Shown one piece after another: positions 8,765 to 17,787 of a stretch of 32,967 bases of DNA. The stretch is from Candidatus Atribacter alterifermentans (lineage in GTDB: Bacteria > Atribacterota > Atribacteria > Atribacterales > Atribacteraceae). The stretch is taken from NCBI GenBank assembly GCA_012517635.1, contig JAAYUP010000069.1, forward strand, positions 1 to 32,967. Direction: 5' to 3'. Position numbers and translations under genes: made by a program. The notes under the pieces were generated by a model, which was not told the origin of the DNA, searched no databases, and saw only the letters and a program-made list of their open reading frames with translations. Every line of letters begins with the position of its first letter. Position 1 is the first letter of the stretch.

Positions 8765-9358
8765 ATGCAGGGTATGTTAAGAATTCAAGATATAATTGGT
8801 TTGATTTTAGCGATATTAATTGTTGCTATATTAATCAGTATTATTCTTATTCTCCGGGAAAGCGCTCGGGAAAGAAAGCTTTGGAAAGAAGAGAATGAGG
8901 ACTTTGAAGAGGAACCAAAAATTAAAAAGCGGCTTTTTGCAGAAAAAAAGATTAACTTTCCAATTAAGGCAAGACCATCTTCTCAAACCGTGGAAAACGA
9001 TTTGAAAGAAATAGAGGAAAAGCGACAATGGCAAAGAATTCCACGGGAAAAGGAATTGCCTCAAGAAGGCCTCAAATTAAAAAAAGACTTTGTTGCTCCT
9101 CCCGAACCAAAATTTAGTTCGGAAAACAAAGATGTTAGGCAATATGAAAGTGAGGAGATTTATAGCGAGCCTGAAACCGAGAAAGTCGTCCCAAAAATAC
9201 CACTTGTTGACCAGAAAAGACCACAGGAACCTCGACAGGCAGTTCTTGAGCGTGGATTGAAAAAACTACAAGAAATGAATTTAGAGGCAAAAAACTTAAA
9301 AATCAATTTAAACGAAGAAACCATTGATTTTTCTCCATTGCTTTGGGATGTAAAATAA
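8765..9358 (+). CDS. Bitopic membrane protein, hypothetical (ends at in-frame TAA)
   Basis: ATG 8765 after ggtggact; MQGMLRIQDIIGLILAILIVAILISIILIL TM helix then charged linker. Frame continues uninterrupted after TAA 9356-9358. Confidence 0.7.
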   Translation: MQGMLRIQDIIGLILAILIVAILISIILILRESARERKLWKEENEDFEEEPKIKKRLFAEKKINFPIKARPSSQTVENDLKEIEEKRQWQRIPREKELPQEGLKLKKDFVAPPEPKFSSENKDVRQYESEEIYSEPETEKVVPKIPLVDQKRPQEPRQAVLERGLKKLQEMNLEAKNLKINLNEETIDFSPLLWDVK

Positions 9359-9715
9359 AAAGTTCAGTCAGGAGAACCTCTGGGAGATATTGTTATCCAT
9401 ACAGTTTTTAAAAGCATTCCTGGCTTATCTGGTGAAGATGTAATTGAAATGTATCGTTCTGGCGATGTTTCAGTAGTAGAAAAATTAGAAGCTCGCCTCA
9501 GGTCAAAAGAAGGAAGAGAATTTTTAGTTGCATCGCTTTATTTGTCACATTTTATTATACCAGATTTAGATCGCTTATTGAGAAACGGGACTCTTTCCGG
9601 AGAGGAATACAATTTGCTTAAGGCATTAAAGTTTGTGGACCGTTCAACCAAAAAAGATTTTGCCCGAGCAGTTTATGCACAAATAGTCGAGGGTTCAGAC
9701 GAACAAAATGTCTAA
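9359..9715 (+). CDS. Same-frame continuation of the bitopic protein (KVQSGEPLGDIVIHTVFKSIPGLSGEDVIEMYRSGD...); annotated ORF 9449..9715
   Basis: 9359 and 9449 are in frame with 8765; protein-like sequence begins immediately after TAA with no ATG/GTG/TTG in this frame until ATG 9449, so independent initiation would discard 30 plausible residues. Confidence 0.6.
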   Translation, partial: KVQSGEPLGDIVIHTVFKSIPGLSGEDVIEMYRSGDVSVVEKLEARLRSKEGREFLVASLYLSHFIIPDLDRLLRNGTLSGEEYNLLKALKFVDRSTKKDFARAVYAQIVEGSDEQNV

Positions 9716-9747
9716 CCAAAATGCTATTGTTTTGGGAAAGACAGAAA

Positions 9748-9957
9748 ATGTTTAAAAGGAAGAAAGCACTCCCTACCTGGATTCAAAATGTTGACCTTGG
9801 TCAAAAAAGAGCTTATGACCGTGTGTGGGTGTTTATTTTAATTTTGTTTTTCCTTTTTTTTGTGGTCTTTTTATTAGGGGTATATACCTATCCTTTTTCG
9901 GGTAATGATTATCTTGTGTTTGAAAGAGTGAAGAGTATATTTTTATTGCAAAATTAA
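9748..9957 (+). CDS. Small single-TM protein, hypothetical
   Basis: MFKRKKALPTWIQNVDLGQKRAYDRVWVFILILFFLFFVVFLLGVYTYPFSGNDYLVFERVKSIFLLQN; ORF track start 9721, but ATG 9748 has gggaaag upstream. Confidence 0.6.
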   Translation: MFKRKKALPTWIQNVDLGQKRAYDRVWVFILILFFLFFVVFLLGVYTYPFSGNDYLVFERVKSIFLLQN

Positions 9958-10016
9958 AATGTTTTACTGGTGTATGGTTAAGAAATCATAGATAAGATAA
10001 GGTTGGGGGTGATTTT

Positions 10017-12656
10017 TTGAAAAATTGGCCTTCATTTGTATTCGCTGTTATTGCGCTTATTCTTTCTTTAGTAATGTTTGTAGTTTTGTTTCCAGTAAAA
10101 GGATTACTAAATGGTACAACAGAAAAAATAAAGATTTTAGAGGAGAACACCAAGGATCAAGATGCTTTGCTTTCTGAAATCACCGAGAAAATTTCTGCCT
10201 TTCCAGATTTCTCCTCTTATGAAAAAAGCATTACGGAGTTAGGAGATAGATTGGCGATAATCGGTGATCAAAGTCAACAACTCAGCCTCAAAATAAAAAC
10301 CTTTGAAAATCTCAATACACAGATAGATATGTTGAGCCAAGCCATTCATGATTCTGTTAAACGGGTTGAATTGTTAGAAAAGGCTTCTATTGAGTTACAA
10401 CATTTAAGTGGGGAAAAAGATGCTCAAATTTCTGAACTTAATACCAAATTAAACCAGCTGGAAACCATAAGCACCGAAATTCCAATAATAAAAGACCAGC
10501 TTCTTTCTTTCAATGTTGATCAAAGATTTGTTGAGACTGCTGAAAAAATTGAAAATCAGAAAAATATTGTGCAAAGCCAGATTGAAGCTTTAAAAATGGA
10601 ATTGAAAGAAAACTGGCAAAAGAATGAAACCGAAAGGTTTGCTTTTATTGAAAAACTCAATTCTCTTCAAGAAAACGTTGAAAAACAAAAACAAGACCTC
10701 CTCTCTTTCCAAAATAATTGGAAAGAAGAACTTGAAAAGTTAAGAAATGAGAACCAGACGGTTTTGGCTCGTCTTCAAGACAGTCTGAATACCCAGCAGA
10801 ACTTTATCCAAACACAGCATGCTGAAATAGAACAGTTAAAAGAATCTCTAACTCAAGTTACTCAGCAAATTGCAACTTTAGAGAGTCAGTTCTTTCAGGT
10901 TCAAGATTTAGAAAATAAGATGGTAGTCTTCGATAAATTTACAAAAGATGCTGAGGAAAAGATGAACACCATGAAGACGTCGGTGGAGAATGAAGTGAAA
11001 GTCATTCGTGAACAAATTGAAAATCTTTCCAATTCACTCCAGGGTATGGAAACATCACAGCAATCCTATCTTGAAGAGCTAACAAACCTCAGTTCATTCA
11101 TTCATTCGCAGTTAAACAATTTGGATTCCAAAACGAATGCTTTGGAATCCAACCTTAATCAACTAGAAGAAGCCCAGAAAGGAATTGCAGCTCATTCCGA
11201 TCAATTAGAAATTTTAGTCAATGGATTTAATCAATCCTTAGAGGAAGCTAAAAATCAAATTGTTGATATATCAAGAAAATTCAATGAGCAATTTGATCAA
11301 ATAAAAAAAGAAATATCTGTTGATCAGGAAGAAACTCTCAAGGAACTCAAAGATCAAGTTGAAGCTATTGGCGTTACTCTTCCAGATATTGAATCATTAA
11401 AAGAGATACAATTAAAAATAAATGAGTTTATTGAGAATGAAAAATCATTAAAAGAAAATATTGAATTTATCCAAAATGAAAGGGCTATGCTTCTTAACGA
11501 AATTGAGGGGAACGAAAAAAATATTGCTTTATTGCAAGAAAATTTGGAAAAAATTCGAAACCAACAGTCAACAAGCGATGAGACAATAGCCACTATTGAA
11601 GGGAAGATACAATCGCTTCAGAACCAAAAAGATGAATTAGCCAATCGACTCATTAAAACTGACGAGCAGTTGCAATTATTGGAATCAAGCATGAGAAACT
11701 GGGAAAACAAATGGGAGGTTATGAATGACCTTTTGGAAAAAAATACAGACGAAGTAAACCAATTCATTGAAGAAGTGAAGCAGGAGTATCAAAAAGTCCA
11801 AATTGATATTTCCAAAAAAATTGATGACGAAAAACTAAAAACCTCTCTTGATACATTTAGTGATTCCATGAATCAAGTTATAAATCGGGTAGCAACTTTG
11901 GAACAGTTTAACCAAGAAATAAATAAAAAAGAAATTTTTTCTCGGGTTGATGCCATTGAAGGGAAAATATCCGCAGTAGAAGGGAGAATTGATTCTATTG
12001 TTCAGGAATATGGGATAAGTAGTCCCGAGGTAGAAACACTTAAAGAGGCTGTTGATGATTTAAAACAAGAAAAGATAGCAATCGAAGAAAGGGTTAATTT
12101 GTTATTTGATGCCTTGGATGGACAAAAATATATTGAAGAAACCCAACAGTCTTTACAAAGCATGAGCCAAGAAGAAAATAACTTACAGGTTGAAATTACA
12201 AGATTAAGTCGTGAAAAGTCCAACATAGAGGAGGATTTGCAGGTAAAACAAAAAGAGTTGAGACGAATAGATCAGGAATTGGCAGTTTTAAAAGAAGAAA
12301 AACAATCTGCTGAAAATATACAAAAACTGGAGGAAGAGAAAAAGCGTATAGAAAAAGAAGTACAGAATCTTACCAGAGATGTTGAAAATAAGTTAAGCCA
12401 AATTGAGGTTCTTCAGAAAAAAATCCAGGAACTCTCTGCGCAATTAGATGAATCAAAAAAGTACACTTCTTATATCATTCTTCCTTGGGATAATCTGTGG
12501 AATATCGCCCGTCGCTACTACCGAGATGGTACCAAATGGAAGAAAATCCTTGAAGCGAACTCTAATATCATTGATAGTCCTTATAATTTAAAGCCTTATA
12601 CAGAAATAAAAATACCTCGTATCAGCACGTTGAATGAGCCAAAGCCAAAGCAATAG
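10017..12656 (+). CDS. Inner-membrane-anchored long coiled-coil protein with C-terminal LysM-like domain
   Basis: 879 aa: N-terminal TM (FVFAVIALILSLVMFVVLFPV), ~770 aa of E/K/Q/L heptad-rich sequence, then YTSYIILPWDNLWNIARRYYRDGTKWKKILEANSNIIDSPYNLKPYTEIKIPRI matching the LysM pattern. TTG start with gggggtg upstream. Confidence 0.85.
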   Translation: MKNWPSFVFAVIALILSLVMFVVLFPVKGLLNGTTEKIKILEENTKDQDALLSEITEKISAFPDFSSYEKSITELGDRLAIIGDQSQQLSLKIKTFENLNTQIDMLSQAIHDSVKRVELLEKASIELQHLSGEKDAQISELNTKLNQLETISTEIPIIKDQLLSFNVDQRFVETAEKIENQKNIVQSQIEALKMELKENWQKNETERFAFIEKLNSLQENVEKQKQDLLSFQNNWKEELEKLRNENQTVLARLQDSLNTQQNFIQTQHAEIEQLKESLTQVTQQIATLESQFFQVQDLENKMVVFDKFTKDAEEKMNTMKTSVENEVKVIREQIENLSNSLQGMETSQQSYLEELTNLSSFIHSQLNNLDSKTNALESNLNQLEEAQKGIAAHSDQLEILVNGFNQSLEEAKNQIVDISRKFNEQFDQIKKEISVDQEETLKELKDQVEAIGVTLPDIESLKEIQLKINEFIENEKSLKENIEFIQNERAMLLNEIEGNEKNIALLQENLEKIRNQQSTSDETIATIEGKIQSLQNQKDELANRLIKTDEQLQLLESSMRNWENKWEVMNDLLEKNTDEVNQFIEEVKQEYQKVQIDISKKIDDEKLKTSLDTFSDSMNQVINRVATLEQFNQEINKKEIFSRVDAIEGKISAVEGRIDSIVQEYGISSPEVETLKEAVDDLKQEKIAIEERVNLLFDALDGQKYIEETQQSLQSMSQEENNLQVEITRLSREKSNIEEDLQVKQKELRRIDQELAVLKEEKQSAENIQKLEEEKKRIEKEVQNLTRDVENKLSQIEVLQKKIQELSAQLDESKKYTSYIILPWDNLWNIARRYYRDGTKWKKILEANSNIIDSPYNLKPYTEIKIPRISTLNEPKPKQ

Positions 12657-12671
12657 GGGAGGACTGATTTT

Positions 12672-13187
12672 ATGGACCTTATGGAAGTCATAAGGAATCG
12701 TAGAAGTATTAGAAAATATCGTTCTGATGATATAAGTCAACAAGTTATAAATGAAATATTTGAAGCTGTTCAATTAGCACCATCAGCAAACAATCTCCAA
12801 CCGTGGAAATTTATTTTAATAAAAAATGATAAAAAGAAACGTTTAATAGCTCAAGCTTGCTCTGGTCAAGAGTTTATAGGTGAAGCACCTGTTATAATTG
12901 TTGCTTGTGCAATTGGTAGGGGAGGGTATATAGGGAAATATATGGAAAGTTGGCCAGTCGATCTGGCTATCGCTATGACTCATTTGATTTTATCAGCTTG
13001 GAACAAAGGGCTGGGTACGTGTTGGATTGGAGATTTTGATGAAGATAAAATTCGGGAAATATGCAATGTTCCGCCATCCGTCAGAATTGCAGCGGTTACA
13101 CCTCTCGGTTACCCAGTAAAAACTGTTCAACCAACTTCACGAAGGTCTTTAGAAAGAATTATTTGTCAGGAAAGTTTTTCTGATTAA
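12672..13187 (+). CDS. Nitroreductase family protein
   Basis: MDLMEVIRNRRSIRKYRSDDISQQVINEIFEAVQLAPSANNLQPWKFILIKN; typical FMN nitroreductase N-terminus and GLGTCWIGDFDEDKIREI. Confidence 0.92.
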   Translation: MDLMEVIRNRRSIRKYRSDDISQQVINEIFEAVQLAPSANNLQPWKFILIKNDKKKRLIAQACSGQEFIGEAPVIIVACAIGRGGYIGKYMESWPVDLAIAMTHLILSAWNKGLGTCWIGDFDEDKIREICNVPPSVRIAAVTPLGYPVKTVQPTSRRSLERIICQESFSD

Positions 13188-13199
13188 ATAAGGATAACA

Positions 13200-13430
13200 A
13201 TGGGAATCATCAAAATTGAGATTGAGGATATTTTAACACTCAAAAAGAGTCATCCTTGCGGAGGTCGGCAATGGAAAGTAATACGTCTCGGTACTGATAT
13301 TGGAATGAAATGCATCAAATGTGGCCATTTTGTTATGATTCCCAGACAGAAACTGGAAAAAAATATCCGGGAAATTAACCGAAAGGGTCGTTTATTAAAA
13401 CCGGTTGAGGCTATAACTGAAGTGGAATAG
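13200..13430 (+). CDS. DUF951 domain-containing protein
   Basis: LTLKKSHPCGGRQWKVIRLGTDIGMKCIKCGHFVMIPRQKLEKNIREI matches DUF951 pattern. Confidence 0.85.
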   Translation: MGIIKIEIEDILTLKKSHPCGGRQWKVIRLGTDIGMKCIKCGHFVMIPRQKLEKNIREINRKGRLLKPVEAITEVE

Positions 13431-13431
13431 A

Positions 13432-13475
13432 GTTCTCCTCCTGAATAGTGACGTTTTCAGGAGGAGAACGTTTTT
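13432..13475 (+). terminator. Rho-independent terminator
   Basis: gttctcctcctgaa / ttcaggaggagaac perfect 14-bp stem followed by gttttt; between convergent genes. Confidence 0.85.
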
Positions 13476-13479
13476 CTGG

Positions 13480-14688
13480 TTAGTAATCTTTTTTGATGAT
13501 TTGAGCAAGTTTTTCCTGCGTTTGCCATTGTCCAAAGAGAAAGCCATCTCGGGCTATCTTCCCTAAAAAATGCCGCAAAAAAGGCGATATGGGTGTTGGT
13601 TGAACACCGGAGAAATGAGTACCTGGCAATGGAAGAAAAGAATGAGCGTGAACTTTTGCTCCGAGTTTTATCAGTTTCTTGATAGCTTGTACTGTTTCCT
13701 TTTCGTCATCTTCATTTTCTCCAGGAAGACCGAAAATAAAATCAACTGCAACTTGGAAACCATTTTGAATGGCCATGTCAACTGCCGAGAAAACCTGTTC
13801 ACGGGTATGACCTCGATGGAGAGTTTTTAATAATCGATTGCTCCCAGTTTGTCCACCAAAAACAAGAGTTTTGCTATCAGAAAAATCTTTTAAGAGTTGA
13901 ATCGATTCCAAAGTTATAAACTCAGGTCGGATTTCAGACGGGAAAGATCCAAAAAAAATTCTACCTGATTTACCAATGATTTTTTTAATTCTTTCTAAGA
14001 GAGAAAAGAGAGCGTTCAAATTTAAGGATCGTCCATCTACTGAACCATAAGCTAAAGCATTTGGTGTAATAAAACGAATATCAGTAAGGTCTTTTTTCTT
14101 CATCTCCCTGCAATACTCGGTAATTGCCTCGAAACTACGATGACGAACATCGGTTCCAAACAACGTACTGGTTTGACAGAAATAACATCCATAGGGACAA
14201 CCGCGTGTAATCTCAATAAAACCATATATTCCCAATTTCACGGGGGAAGGAGAATAGTGGTCAAGTTGAACCCGATGATTTGAATTAAGAATCATCGTAT
14301 TTACCAAAGGGAAATCATTCTTAGCGTATGAAAGAATTTCTTGGATAAGGTCTTCAGCCTCTCCCCTTACCAACCAATCAGCAAGACCTTGAAAAGTTTC
14401 AGGGAGTGCAGAGATGTGAGGCCCTCCAAGACAAATTTTGGCTTGAGAATTAACTGATTTACATTTGATTAAAAGAGACCGAACCTGTTCACAATCTGTG
14501 GTCATAACAGATAATAGAATTAAGCCTCGTTGGTGAAGAGTGAGAAGATGTAATAGGTCAGTTTCTTTTTGAATAAAAAAAAACTGAAGCTGGTTCCATA
14601 AAAGATGGTTTTGGAGTGCTCCTATTAACGCGTTGAGGCTATTTTTATTTTTAGTTGGATAATGAATGAATATCGGATATTTTTCCAT
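13480..14688 (-). CDS. B12-binding-type domain / radical SAM protein
   Basis: C-terminal radical SAM motif RGCPYGCYFCQT; N-terminal domain with ICLGGPHISALPE..LADWLVRGEAE typical of B12-binding radical SAM enzymes; resembles the MJ_1487-like family. Confidence 0.85.
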   Translation of the reverse strand: MEKYPIFIHYPTKNKNSLNALIGALQNHLLWNQLQFFFIQKETDLLHLLTLHQRGLILLSVMTTDCEQVRSLLIKCKSVNSQAKICLGGPHISALPETFQGLADWLVRGEAEDLIQEILSYAKNDFPLVNTMILNSNHRVQLDHYSPSPVKLGIYGFIEITRGCPYGCYFCQTSTLFGTDVRHRSFEAITEYCREMKKKDLTDIRFITPNALAYGSVDGRSLNLNALFSLLERIKKIIGKSGRIFFGSFPSEIRPEFITLESIQLLKDFSDSKTLVFGGQTGSNRLLKTLHRGHTREQVFSAVDMAIQNGFQVAVDFIFGLPGENEDDEKETVQAIKKLIKLGAKVHAHSFLPLPGTHFSGVQPTPISPFLRHFLGKIARDGFLFGQWQTQEKLAQIIKKDY

Positions 14689-14701
14689 TTTTAAGGCTTA
14701 A

Positions 14702-15139
14702 CTAATGTCGTTTTTGGTCGAGATATTCTTTAGCTATTTGGGAGATGGCTTGAATGAATTCTCGGCATTTTAAGTGTATATTATTTTTTCGATACTCGTT
14801 TAATCCTTCCTCGGTATTCATTGGAACTCCAATCAAATCAATACAGTCTATGGCTCCTAATTCTTTTTTTACATCGTTAATAAAATGTTCTACTAACAAA
14901 TAAAAATCGTCACGGGTTTTTTTATCATGAGCTTGGTCACGACCAAATTTTAACCCCAAAGCCATAATTGAACCGGTAATGGCTCCACAAACGTCACCGG
15001 TGTGGCCGAAACCACCTCCAAAACCAGTTGCCAAACGAGGAAAAAACTGACAAGATTTTCCTAAATAATCACATAATCCCATTAATGTTGACTCACAGCA
15101 ATTAAATCCTTGTTGATGATATACAGTTGCTTCTGGCAT
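14702..15139 (-). CDS. C_GCAxxG_C_C family redox protein
   Basis: FNCCESTLMGLCDYLG ... LATGFGGGFGHTGDVCGAITGSIMALGLKFG ... CIDLIG ... CREFI, Cys pattern of the family. Confidence 0.85.
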   Translation of the reverse strand: MPEATVYHQQGFNCCESTLMGLCDYLGKSCQFFPRLATGFGGGFGHTGDVCGAITGSIMALGLKFGRDQAHDKKTRDDFYLLVEHFINDVKKELGAIDCIDLIGVPMNTEEGLNEYRKNNIHLKCREFIQAISQIAKEYLDQKRH

Positions 15140-15436
15140 ACGATCCCTCCTTCTATCAGGCTAACCTTTTTTTAAATTTTCACCAATACTATCAAATTGA
15201 ATGAAAGATGCAAACCTGCTTAAAATAATAATAGATTTATAATAAAATTGAAAAATTACAATTGATGATAAATTTATCTTTAAAGAACTCTTGCGAATGT
15301 TGTCTTCTCTGCCTATTATTATGACAATGAAATTTCCAAGAGAAGTGTATAAAAATTTCGGGAAAACCACAAACTACTGTAGGGTTATTCAAACACATGT
15401 CGTTACCCGAAGAAAATGAAGATTCCAATCTCAATT

Positions 15437-15557
15437 CGTCATTACGAGAAATCGAACTGTTCCTTGGTCAACAACGCGGCAATCTCATTTAAAAAAAATT
15501 TTTATAAAATAAAAAAATGAGATTTTTATTTAGGAAGGCTCCTTCCAGGATGAGTCA
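15437..15557. repeat. Intergenic inverted-repeat element, copy 2 (diverged)
   Basis: cgtcattacgagaaatcgaactgttccttggtcaacaacgcggcaatctcat...atgagatttttatttaggaaggctccttccaggatgagtca; same terminal and internal motifs as 6695-6805. Confidence 0.65.
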
Positions 15558-15610
15558 TTTTTTATTCATTCCGTCTTTAAAGAATAAATTTTTTTATTAG
15601 GAGACCTACC

Positions 15611-16945
15611 ATGCAAAAGAAAACCGAAAGTGAATTAAATCAACCGTTAATTGAAGCAATGAAACTTCACCAATTTTATCATGGAAAAATTGAAATGAAC
15701 TTAAAATGCCCGGTAAGGTCCTACCAAGATTTTGCTGTATGGTATACTCCGGGAGTTGCCGAGGTTTGCAAAGCAATAGTTCGTGACTCGCTCCTTTCCT
15801 ATGAATACACGAATCGATGGAATACTGTTGCAGTCGTTTCTAACGGAACGCGAGTCTTAGGCTTGGGAAATATTGGTCCAGAAGCTGCAATGCCAGTTAT
15901 GGAAGGCAAGTCACTTTTATTTCGTTATTTAGGTGGGGTTGATTCTTATCCGCTTTGTTTGAAAACTCAAAGTACTGATGAATTAATACAAATTGTCCAG
16001 TCTCTTGAACCGAGTTTTGGGGGGATTAACCTTGAAGACATTTCTCAGCCGGAATGTTTTACTGTTTTGGAGACTTTACAAAAAAGCTTAAATATACCGG
16101 TTTGGCATGATGACCAACAAGGGACTGCTTTAGTGACGGTAGCAGGTGTATTAGGAGCAGTAGAAGTTGTACAGAAGTCTTTGGATAAAATCCGAGTTGC
16201 GTTGATTGGGGCAGGCGCTTCGAATATTCGGATTGCTCATTTGCTTATAAAAGCTGGGGTTTTAGCCGAAAACATCGTTTTATGTGATCGAAGTGGAACA
16301 CTTCATCGAGGGAGGAAGGACTTAGAAGAACATCATCCCTGGAAATGGGAATTGTGCCAGATAACCAATGGTGATAATTTAAGAGGTGGGAAAGAAGAAG
16401 CAATAGCTAATCGAGATCTGCTAATTGCCTTATCAACACCTGGACCAGGCGTAATCAGACCTGAATGGATTCAAACCATGAATAAGGATGCCATTGTATT
16501 TGCCTGTGCTAATCCCAATCCAGAAATTTGGCCCTGGGAGGCTAAGGAAGCCGGAGCTATAATTGTTGCAACTGGTCGATCGGACTTTCCAAATCAAGTA
16601 AATAATTCTTTAGGTTTTCCTGGATTATTTAGAGGTATTTTTTCTGTTCAGTCAGCTTGTATCAATGACGATATGTGTTTAGCAGCTTCTCAGGCAATTT
16701 ATCGATTTGCCCAAAAAAGAGGATTACACCCTGATTATATCATTCCCCGCATGGAAGAATGGCAATTATTTATTGATGAGGCTTTAGCAGTTGCGCAGGT
16801 TGCTATTGAACAAAATTTCGCTCGAAAAATAAAAGAATTAGGTGAACTAAGGCAAGAAATAAAAGACATTATTGAGAGAGCTCAAAATATGGTGAAAGAT
16901 TTAGTGCGATTAAAATATATATCTCTTCCCAGTGAGAACCAGTGA
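15611..16945 (+). CDS. NAD(P)-dependent malic enzyme
   Basis: ORF 444 aa: [87 protein letters not shown]. Confidence 0.94.
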   Translation: MQKKTESELNQPLIEAMKLHQFYHGKIEMNLKCPVRSYQDFAVWYTPGVAEVCKAIVRDSLLSYEYTNRWNTVAVVSNGTRVLGLGNIGPEAAMPVMEGKSLLFRYLGGVDSYPLCLKTQSTDELIQIVQSLEPSFGGINLEDISQPECFTVLETLQKSLNIPVWHDDQQGTALVTVAGVLGAVEVVQKSLDKIRVALIGAGASNIRIAHLLIKAGVLAENIVLCDRSGTLHRGRKDLEEHHPWKWELCQITNGDNLRGGKEEAIANRDLLIALSTPGPGVIRPEWIQTMNKDAIVFACANPNPEIWPWEAKEAGAIIVATGRSDFPNQVNNSLGFPGLFRGIFSVQSACINDDMCLAASQAIYRFAQKRGLHPDYIIPRMEEWQLFIDEALAVAQVAIEQNFARKIKELGELRQEIKDIIERAQNMVKDLVRLKYISLPSENQ

Positions 16946-17787
16946 TGGAATTTATTTTGGTCGAGGATCTCATTTCGCGATTGGAAACCGCTTTAGTTGA
17001 AATGAATATAATATGTTCGGAAAAACTTCGAACTTGTATGATGAAAGCTTTAATTACAGAAAAGAGTGATTCTGCCTGTGAAATGCTCTCAGAGATATTA
17101 GAAAATTATGTCATTGCTCAAGAACAACGCCTTCCTCTTTGTCAAGATACCGGTATGGTTATGGCAGAAGTTACTGTGGGTATTGAAGTGGCATTAGTGG
17201 GAGGAACGTTTCAAGAAGCATTAGATGAAGCTATTCGTCGAGCTTATAAAAAAAACTATTTCCGCAAATCTATTTTATCTGATCCCTTGATTGGGAAGAA
17301 TACCGGGGATAATACACCGGGGATTGTATTTATTCAACAAACTCTTGGTAATGAGGTTCATATCAATCTTTTAGTTAAGGGTGGTGGCTGTGATAATATT
17401 AGCGCCTTAAAAATGATGACTCCAGGAACCACTCCCGATGAAATAAAAAAATTTATCTTACAAGAGTTGGATAAAAATGCTAGCCGAGCCTGTCCACCAC
17501 TCATTGTTGGTGTTGGAATCGGAGGGAATGCTGCTTATGCTCTATATCTTGCTTCTCACGCTCTTGGACGCCCATTGGGAGTTCCCAATCGCTACCAAGA
17601 ATACCGTCAATGGGAAGAACAGTGGAAAAATGAAATTAACCAATTAGGTATAGGTCCTCAGGGGGTAGGAGGAAATGTGACTTGCTTGGAGGTTCACATT
17701 GAGAGTTATCCAACTCATATCGCTAGCCTTCCAGTTGGCATGGTTTGCTCATGTCATGTATTTCGTCAAAAAATGTTATCATGGTGA
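16945..17787 (+). CDS. Fumarate hydratase class I, alpha subunit
   Basis: LPLCQDTGMVMAEVTVG, PLIGKNTGDNTPGIVF, GGGCDNISALKMMTPG, VGVGIGGNAAYALYLASHAL, GIGPQGVGGNVTCLEVHIESYPTHIASLPVGM; GTG at 16942 or ATG at 16945 overlapping the malic enzyme stop. Confidence 0.92.
   Translation: MEFILVEDLISRLETALVEMNIICSEKLRTCMMKALITEKSDSACEMLSEILENYVIAQEQRLPLCQDTGMVMAEVTVGIEVALVGGTFQEALDEAIRRAYKKNYFRKSILSDPLIGKNTGDNTPGIVFIQQTLGNEVHINLLVKGGGCDNISALKMMTPGTTPDEIKKFILQELDKNASRACPPLIVGVGIGGNAAYALYLASHALGRPLGVPNRYQEYRQWEEQWKNEINQLGIGPQGVGGNVTCLEVHIESYPTHIASLPVGMVCSCHVFRQKMLSW

Noticed and set aside
11354-12226. Minus-strand ORFs antisense to the coiled-coil gene
   Set aside because: Ser/Phe/Ile-rich translations expected from the antisense of an E/K/N-rich coiled coil.
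15161-15434. Two overlapping minus-strand ORFs (69 and 65 aa) upstream of the C_GCAxxG gene
   Set aside because: Low-complexity, mutually overlapping in different frames, no RBS and no recognisable family; intergenic.
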